DNA from: Heliopora coerulea
Taxonomy: Eukaryota; Cnidaria; Anthozoa; Scleralcyonacea; Helioporidae
DNA length: 64,000 nt
Assembly (NCBI GenBank): GCA_030142905.1
Contig: JASJOG010000342.1
Location: 124,001-188,000 of the forward strand
Direction: 5' to 3'
The notes below the pieces were generated by a model. That model made no database searches. It saw only the letters and a program-made list of their open reading frames with translations, and was not told the origin of the DNA. This document shows, in pieces, positions 57,179-64,000 of this stretch (positions are counted from its first letter, which is position 1; each line of letters begins with the position of its first letter). The position numbers and the translations under genes were made by a program.

Positions 57179-60100
57179 ATGGAGAAGCTGCCTTTGGTTT
57201 CGACAAATATGGAGATCTATAGACACCCGAGACAACTTCCTGGGTAAGTCTTTGAAACTACAAGCCAGAAATTTGCATCATATGCCTTGAATTGCAGTCT
57301 ACAAACGACACATCTGTGTGAATAAAATTTAGCTTTTGGCGTCATGGGAGACAACAAAGTAAATACTTTAATTATCCTTTGACGTGGAGAATATTTAACG
57401 CTTGTTGTAAAACCGTGTAAACGTTTCTACAAATCGATGGAAAGTAATACTCCAATGCTGTGAAATCGGAGATGAATCAGAATTGCTTTATTTTAATTTA
57501 TGGAAGTGAGTTGAAGCGTTTCCTGTCTGGCAATGCTATGTACAGAATGAGATGTTATTAGATATAACTGTCTCAGTCAGTTACGACTTAATTATCATTC
57601 TTAGCTACTTAAAATATTCCGGGGAGGAATTACATGATTAATTTGATAGTAAATAATTACGTTTATCGATTAGTTCGAGAGGTGGCATAAGTGTATAATT
57701 ACGGAATGCATGTTAAAAATCGATCATAGGTAATAGTTCATGTGAAGTACGGCTGAACAAGTACTTTGAATTGACAACTAGACCGATTATGAACCACAAA
57801 ATTCTGCTTGAGTGCTTCGGACATTAGAATCAGCACGATAAGATGGTTTAACTGCACGAGTGGTGGATTGAGCGTTCGGGACCGATTATTTTTAGCTAGA
57901 AATCTCAAGTAAAGTAGTGCGGATGCGTGGAAGACCACCGCTTGGCCAGCCTTATAAAGAGTACAATTTACCATGAGGATGAAACATTTGTAAGAATCTG
58001 TATAGAAAATTGCACATATCTGCACATAGTATTTCATATTTTGAATTTTTTGATTGTTCTACAACTCGAGTGGTGCAATTTGAGACGTGTGTTTCTCGGT
58101 CAGTGATGAGGTTAAGACTTATTTGTTGACAGCTTGTCAGGCAAAATCTTAACGAAATTGAGGAAAATAGTAAGGAGAATCCGGCTGCCTTATGTTCAGG
58201 GGTTAAAATACCAGCCAGTTCTGACTGACCGATACTGTCGGACCGTATGACTTGTGGTGACGATGACAATGTCATTACACAATTATCTTAAGTTTTAACG
58301 CGGTTTATGCTTGGTTTGCACTGGCGATTTTAAGGTGTAGAATATGGTTTTAAAAACCTTAAGGATTAAACATTAGACATTCTAAATGTTTTTAACCTTT
58401 CCACTCTGGCTAATGCCAGATTTTACTTGTCATGGAGATACCTCCTGAAAACCTGCGTCTATTAAGGGTTAAGAAAGTATTGCAATCCTGGTCATTGGAA
58501 CACAGTGGAATTGTTTCGATTCAAGAATTTCAGTTAATTAGTCTAAGCAGGAGAGAAGTGCAATAATGAGGATATATGTTCATGAAAACAATGATAAAAT
58601 GAGGAAAGGGGAGGAATGTTTCATTTAAGAAGAAAAAGGGGGAATGAAAAAAAAAAAAAATTGTTTCACAGAAGAGAGGGATTCGTTTTGATGTCCCAAC
58701 AAATTTTGTACAAGATGTGGCTTAGAGGCGAGCGAGGACATTTATGGTATATTGCAATGAATGGGTAGCATATACCCTAGATTGAACTAATTTGCATTCA
58801 CCTAAAAATTTTATCTATGTCCGATCAATTGAATGAGAAAGTTAACTTTCACTGTAATACTTCCTAGATAAAATTGTTAAGTCGTTACCTAATGCTGCCC
58901 AGGGGGGAGCGAAATAACTTTCTCCTCTTTGGTATCGCACTGTTCTATGAAGAGTAGGGCAATTTATCAAGCAAAATTATTTTTACTCATACTTCGAGAG
59001 AAAAATTTATAGGGAGGGATAATTGTAACATCTATACAATTCCAATACACATTTTTTCTGTTCCTCTGCCCTATGTTAACCGATTACAGATAATGAGCAT
59101 AAACGAAACTCGACATCAAAGCATGCGGAGAAAGTTAGCAAAATATCTTGAAGTCAACATGATTTTTATGAAACTATGTGCTGTTTGAAGGGCCTTTTTT
59201 ATTATTTCGTTTTTTATGAAGAAAAAGTATCTTGCTAACCTCCAAAATATCGAACCAATATCCAATGCTTGTTTCCCCTAGTTAAGGCAGAAGTGTTCAA
59301 CCTGCGATCCAATGTAATCTTAGTTGGTTCTCGATGCTTTAGATATATTGAACCCAAACTTGCACACCAAGCAATGAAGGTTGTGTGTTTCTCTGTGTTA
59401 AGCGTTGAGACCAAATCTCAAACGTTCTTATGCTCTGTAGTTATACAGGACATGTACCACAAATGAATTTTCAGCATGGTGAAACATATGGCAACGTATC
59501 TGCCAGAATACTCTCCGATTATCGCAGCGGAAAACTGGAGGATAGTACCTTGGGACTGCGTGGTAGAGGAGGTGATGCTCAGATTCCATTTCCGACTTAC
59601 TACGATCACGATCCAAGCCGTGTAATTGGGACGCGACCCAGAACTTGGGAGAGATGGGCTCTGGCACATAACTACGATCTGTTGAACTATGGGCCGCGAG
59701 ACGAGGAACTTAGGGAATTTCATAAGGTAATTATAGACTGATCATGCGACATTGCCTACGACATTATATAGGGAGAAATGTTGACTGAGTTAACACAAAC
59801 ATTAAGATTTCAATTCCGAAAAAAGCTTGAGGAACAAGATTTGAGTTGAAGTGTGAGGTGACGTCGAGTAGAAACAAATGGGATGGAGTATGTAAAAGTA
59901 AAGGGACGAGAAATGAAGCAAAATAAATGTTTCCAAAGGCACTCTTCATGAAATCTTTTATTCGAAGTGTTCGAACCATTGCGGATTCTCGCCAACGTCT
60001 GGATGAAGGAAATTAACCGCCATTTGAAATAAGGTATATTTTGTGAAAACATAAGAACCGTGATCAGATTTATTCACATTTAATCAATATGTAGCAAAAA

Positions 60101-62506
60101 CACTCTCGGACCCAATATTTATCGCCACGGGCTTTCGGTGGTCGGTCTACAACCTTTAAAGGATTGGAGATGTCTGGAAGGTGGAGTGAAGTGAAATGCA
60201 GTTTATATTTCCGAACGCACCTCTTTCCAATCATCTTCAGCTTGTTAAAGGCTGTATACTTCCAGCTGAAAGCTCGTTGCAATAGATCCTTGGCCAGAGA
60301 ACCATTAATATTTTGACTTTATAATGATTGAGTAGGAAGGTGGGTACTTTTGTTTTAAGTCTCTGTCAAGCGCTGACCAAGAATAAACTTCTAAGACCCA
60401 ATCCACATCGTACGATTGTCACCTGTGATTATGCTTTCTGACATATATGATGAAGTTGTAAGAGTCTTCAGGACATATTGCAACATTAGCAAGCAAATAG
60501 TAAGCAAGAATTGAGCTTTTACGAGTAAATTGCATACGCCAGAGTGAAGAATCTTATGCGACAATCGTCGTGTGTGGATAGGACCTAATATTGCTTCTAT
60601 CATAGTCTGGAAACATTTTGTTGCATCCTATCGTTTATTGTTGTGAAAGATAATGATGTACAATACAATAGATATGTGGAATAATTAAGCACATAGCCAA
60701 GCAAGAAACGTTTGACTTTAGTCCCTCAATCAAAAGATTTGAGCTCGGTGAGGACCTTCCAAACAAAAAATTGTAGCCTCATCATCTTTGTTTCATTAGT
60801 TGCCGCTTTGAAGTTAGCCAAGTTTAGACTACGTTTTGGTGGACTATACTTTGATTATTGAAATATGTTTTGTATTTAGGCCGCACAACAATACCGTGAA
60901 CATTATAAAGACCACAGCGCGACACGTCCAGGAGTTAAAATGTTTGTTCTTCCCAAGATTTCGCATTCAATGACTGCTTCGCAAACCTACAGGTAACTCC
61001 GAAATTCACCAAAAAGCACTAGAAATATACACTTGCACTATTTCATAGTACTTGACAGGGTCGAAAAAAGTTGCTGGTGTATATTTATTCACAATCTTGC
61101 CAGAGATGAAAAGGTAAAAATATACTGTACTAGGTGTAATCAGTGAAAGAAATATGTGGAAATAATGCAGAATTATTAGTCAAGAGCGAAGTCGGAGAAA
61201 CGAGGTTAACAAGAAGTTTAGTGTATGGCTTTTGACTTTTCTTTTTTCTTTTTTAACAGTGTTGTCGTTTTCAAATATCGCTCTTCATCTTACTTCCTAA
61301 TTATTTTGTTGTTTTCAGTACATGTATGTTAGACCGGCTCAATATTAATTTGTCGTTCTCTGTTGAGAGTTATTAAAAAAGCTGCTGCTATAGTATTCCA
61401 TTATATTTTATTTTTGGGAATTTTAAAGCTCAATTTATCAATATCATTATGATTATCATCATCATCGTCATCATTATCATCATTATCGTTATTATTGTTA
61501 TCATTAATATTAATAATTATAAATCAACTAAATAACTTTCCTGTCACAACTTATCGGTCTTGAGCAATTATAATATGGCAACCAATGGTAATCGCAACCA
61601 ATATCGTCGGATTCTGGCCGCTTAGAAAACATTCAGTGCGAGTCGTTTTACTTGTTGACCGCAAAACAAGTTCAGTTACATAATAAAACCGTAGATTAAC
61701 TTGTCCTTGATTAACTACGATTGGTTTCAGAATATAGTATTTGTCGACTCCAATTCTGGCCAGAAACTTTGACAATTTTAATTTAATTTATAGGAAGAGT
61801 CCCTTCGAAAAATATGGACATCGTAGCCACTTGAAAACTAACTGAAATAAAAAGAGAAAAGAAAAAGCCTGAGATGAAGGTTTGGACATGACTCTTTCAT
61901 GTTTCACCGGAACCCACAAGTAGAAGAACAATAACGTCGAGTAAAAGATGTTGCAGTTCCAATGTGGTATACCTCCAGTCTTTAAATTAGCTAGTGATTC
62001 AATTGCAGACAATATTCTAATTTCGTGGAAGAATTTTTGACTTTGACAGCATTAACAAGAGAAATAAGGTTAGGAACAGACAAGATTTGACGAAAAGAGG
62101 GAGTAGAAAGAAGAAACAGAAAAAGAAGAACAAGAACAAGAAGAATGAAGTGGAGGAGCTGTAGGGGGAGAGGAGGAGGAAAGAAAAGAAGAGAAGACGG
62201 GAAAAGAGCGGAAGGCAAAGAAAGATCAGGTGAAAAAGAAGAAATGGTTGGAAAAAATGGCCTGCCTTATGAGCGTAATCTTTACGATTCTGTTCAACAA
62301 ATAGGCAAGAATATTTGTCTCTCTTGAAACTTCAGACATTAAAAACGTACCTAAGATTTCAGCATCTTTTACCGTCCTTAGTTTTAATTTGGGATCCAAG
62401 CATGTTGAGCGGAATATTCCTATACTTCTTTTAACTAAATCTTGAGTGAACTTATTTTGTTTACAGCCCAAAGCTTTATTCAGATTTTTCTAAGGAAGCT
62501 ATCTGA
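57179..62506 (+). CDS. CIMIP2C: CIMIP2C/FAM166C-like ciliary microtubule inner protein (four exons)
   Basis: Coding exons are 57179-57243, 59441-59726, 60880-60992 and 62467-62506, with GT-AG borders and matching phases, giving 504 bp or 167 residues. The exon 1/2 join makes PGYTGHVPQMNFQHGETYG, the signature of the FAM166/CIMIP2 family, whose members sit inside ciliary doublet microtubules. ARILSDYRSG, ELREFHK and AAQQYREHYKDHSATRPGV fit the C member by length and order. Human CIMIP2C is about 200 residues, so this one is short at the C-terminus, where it ends LYSDFSKEAI. The first ATG is taken as the start. Introns carry a purine tract and triplet repeats. A role in motile cilia is inferred. 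Confidence 0.83.
61440..61520. repeat. (ATC/ATT)n triplets
   Basis: atcatcatcgtcatcattat-type repeats in the last intron of the ciliary gene. Confidence 0.85.
62085..62252. repeat. long purine tract
   Basis: About 165 bp is almost all purine on the plus strand (aagaagaacaag, ggagaggaggaggaaagaa), about 220 bp before the last acceptor of the ciliary gene. Confidence 0.85.
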
Positions 62507-62985
62507 AGCTAACGTAACATTTGTTTCTTCCAAACTTTGTTTGCAATATATTCATGATGATAAATTCTTAAATAAGCTTGAGGCTATGATCCAAGATGGC
62601 ATTACCTGTGGAAATATCAACGCACAACAAGCGTTAGATAAATGTTTGACAAATGCTGGAGGCAACGAAGCGGTTAAACAGTCCTTGACCGCTGAATCTA
62701 ACAGTGCAAGGCGTCAACAAGTGGGACTTATCCCGCATTTTTAGCTAACGACCAGTCACAGACAAAAATTTAATTCGAGATCGTAATAGAGGCTAAGGCG
62801 ACTACATTGTACTTGACTTTAATCTGAAATGCAAATGTTATGCACCGAAGAGCAACAACAAATTATATTTTACAAGATTACTTTGTTTAGTAAAAAAAGC
62901 CCAAAACTTTGGACTTTTTTGTCGTTCATGTCTTTCAGATATTATGATACACTACGTAAATTAACCATGGAGTACAAAAAAGCTA

Positions 62986-62991
62986 AATAAA
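62986..62991 (+). terminator. likely poly(A) signal of the ciliary gene
   Basis: AATAAA, about 480 bp past the stop. The GPCR stop on the other strand is only about 120 bp further on, so the two 3' ends may overlap. Confidence 0.55.
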
Positions 62992-63109
62992 GGAACAAGA
63001 CCTACAAGTTCACTTTTTTTAGGTGAAGTATTTGTAAGTACGTATTCAACACTACTTAACTGATATTTTAGCAGTTATATATTTCAAAGAAACATTAGCT
63101 CATTTCTTT

Positions 63110-64000
63110 CTATTTGATTAAACGATTTTTATACAGTTTAAGAACCCTAGAATTCCATAAGAATGAAAGCGCAAGGTAAAAACCTTCAAAACACACGAAA
63201 ATGACAAAAAGATACTCAAGTGCTACTATATTCACAAAAATAGCGCCTAAGAAGGCGAAAAGCCATGGAAAACCAGTTAACGTGGACAGTTTTACACAAA
63301 TTAACAAATTCTGCTTTTTACGCTGTTGAAGTTCTCTGCTATGCCTTTCATGCTGAAATAAAAATATCACTGTCCGAATAAAAGCCGATATATTAAAAAG
63401 AAGTGAAAATCCAATGGGCAAGAAGAATAGGTAAATCTTTGATGTCTTTGTTCCTAACCAACATAAACTGCCGTAGTTGACAGGAAATACGTTTGTTTTG
63501 TCCAGAATGAAGCAAGCAGCAACAAATGCAGCAGTGGGAACCCAAACAATCGTTGAATACTTTAAAAATGTTTTCTTCTTGTCTTGCACGCTATTTTTCA
63601 AGGCGATTGAATGTTTGGAAAAGGTTATGCACGAGTTATGAGAGATAACAGACATAGCGGTGAAGGAAGCCAGAAGAAAGTAATGTTCCAGGATGGCGAT
63701 TGCTGTACAACATACTGTTTCTTTTACAACTCCAAAACGAACAAGCCAAAGCGACTGAAATATCAACAACGACAAACACAAATTCATCATATTTTTTCCA
63801 GGAAGAGTTCTTAGTTCTGAAAACATAGTGTAAGTTATTAAAACAAGAAGCAATGAAAGAATTGAAACAGTAAATCCGCTAATCGTTAAAATCCACAGGC
63901 GAAGGTTGTGGGCGTTAGAAACAGACTTAGTGATTTTATATTCTCTTGTAAACGGCAGACAAATCAGTACCGTTGAATTACGAATAAAATTCGCAACCTT
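63110..64000 (-). CDS. class B (adhesion/Methuselah-like) GPCR, 5' part outside the window
   Basis: The frame is open from the right edge to a TAG at 63110 (296 residues seen). It shows seven hydrophobic segments: LWILTISGFTVSILSLLLVL (TM1), MMNLCLSLLIFQSLWLV (TM2), AIAILEHYFLLASFTAMSVI (TM3), STIVWVPTAAFVAACFIL (TM4), YLFFLPIGFSLLFNISAFI (TM5), VKLSTLTGFPWLFAFLGAIF (TM6) and YLFVIFVCFEGFYLALSFLW (TM7). The phrase LRTLPGKNMMNLCLSL after TM1 and Cys before TM3 fit class B receptors. They signal through G proteins at the cell surface. The extracellular part and start lie beyond 64000, and the Leu-Lys-rich tail after TM7 is very short. The ligand is unknown. Confidence 0.85.
   Translation of the reverse strand, partial: KVANFIRNSTVLICLPFTREYKITKSVSNAHNLRLWILTISGFTVSILSLLLVLITYTMFSELRTLPGKNMMNLCLSLLIFQSLWLVRFGVVKETVCCTAIAILEHYFLLASFTAMSVISHNSCITFSKHSIALKNSVQDKKKTFLKYSTIVWVPTAAFVAACFILDKTNVFPVNYGSLCWLGTKTSKIYLFFLPIGFSLLFNISAFIRTVIFLFQHERHSRELQQRKKQNLLICVKLSTLTGFPWLFAFLGAIFVNIVALEYLFVIFVCFEGFYLALSFLWNSRVLKLYKNRLIK

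Noticed and set aside
59418..59723. Minus-strand frames of 79-101 codons
   Set aside because: They are antisense shadows of exon 2 of the ciliary gene, whose splice sites and family match are strong.

Overview
The window looks like nuclear DNA of an intron-rich animal. A cnidarian, probably an anthozoan such as a stony coral, fits best, but that identification is an inference. The evidence is spliced genes with GT-AG introns, a ciliary protein gene, a class B heptahelical receptor, a BTB gene, and a dense mix of Penelope-like elements, a Ty3/Gypsy element, LINE fragments, Polinton polymerase remnants, hAT-type and palindromic MITEs and tRNA-derived repeats.

Four host genes are supported. VPS28, a subunit of ESCRT-I, is on the minus strand at 12588-24106 in nine phase-compatible exons and encodes about 224 residues. 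A CIMIP2C/FAM166C-like ciliary microtubule inner protein is on the plus strand at 57179-62506 in four exons and encodes 167 residues. A single-exon BTB/POZ gene lies on the minus strand at 43921-44880, with a decayed relative 5.5 kb away at about 38140-38445. A class B (adhesion or Methuselah-like) GPCR on the minus strand is open at the right edge (63110-64000) and converges on the ciliary gene.

Layout: 0-2.2 kb holds two Penelope-like (PLE) copies head to head. 2.4-2.55 kb is a palindromic MITE. 6.42-10.03 kb is a Gypsy provirus with both LTRs and a TCGAG target duplication, but a broken coding region. 12.6-24.1 kb is VPS28 with repeat-filled introns. 24.2-25.2 kb carries two inverted-repeat DNA elements. 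26.2-29.2 kb is a Polinton-type DNA polymerase remnant split by a hAT-like insertion with a perfect 8-bp target duplication. 29.2-34.6 kb holds two copies of a unit encoding a stand-alone GIY-YIG protein; the first copy has a LINE inserted in it. 35.6-41.7 kb has three PLE fragments, a fold-back array of telomere-like repeats inside a 13-bp duplication, and a third GIY-YIG copy. 46.8-49.4 kb is a LINE containing an inverted PLE pair with a 15-bp duplication. 50.8-57.0 kb has a triple palindrome MITE, a PLE fragment, a cluster of tRNA-like repeats and a PLE-tail palindrome. 57.2-64 kb holds the last two host genes.

Two themes stand out. GIY-YIG nuclease sequence recurs at about nine places, in several PLE lineages and in the stand-alone family. 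That family has its own TATA box, poly(A) signal and a C-terminal motif that recalls plant EFFECTOR OF TRANSCRIPTION proteins. Second, repeats repeatedly occur as inverted, head-to-head pairs. The stand-alone GIY-YIG family is the best candidate for something undescribed.
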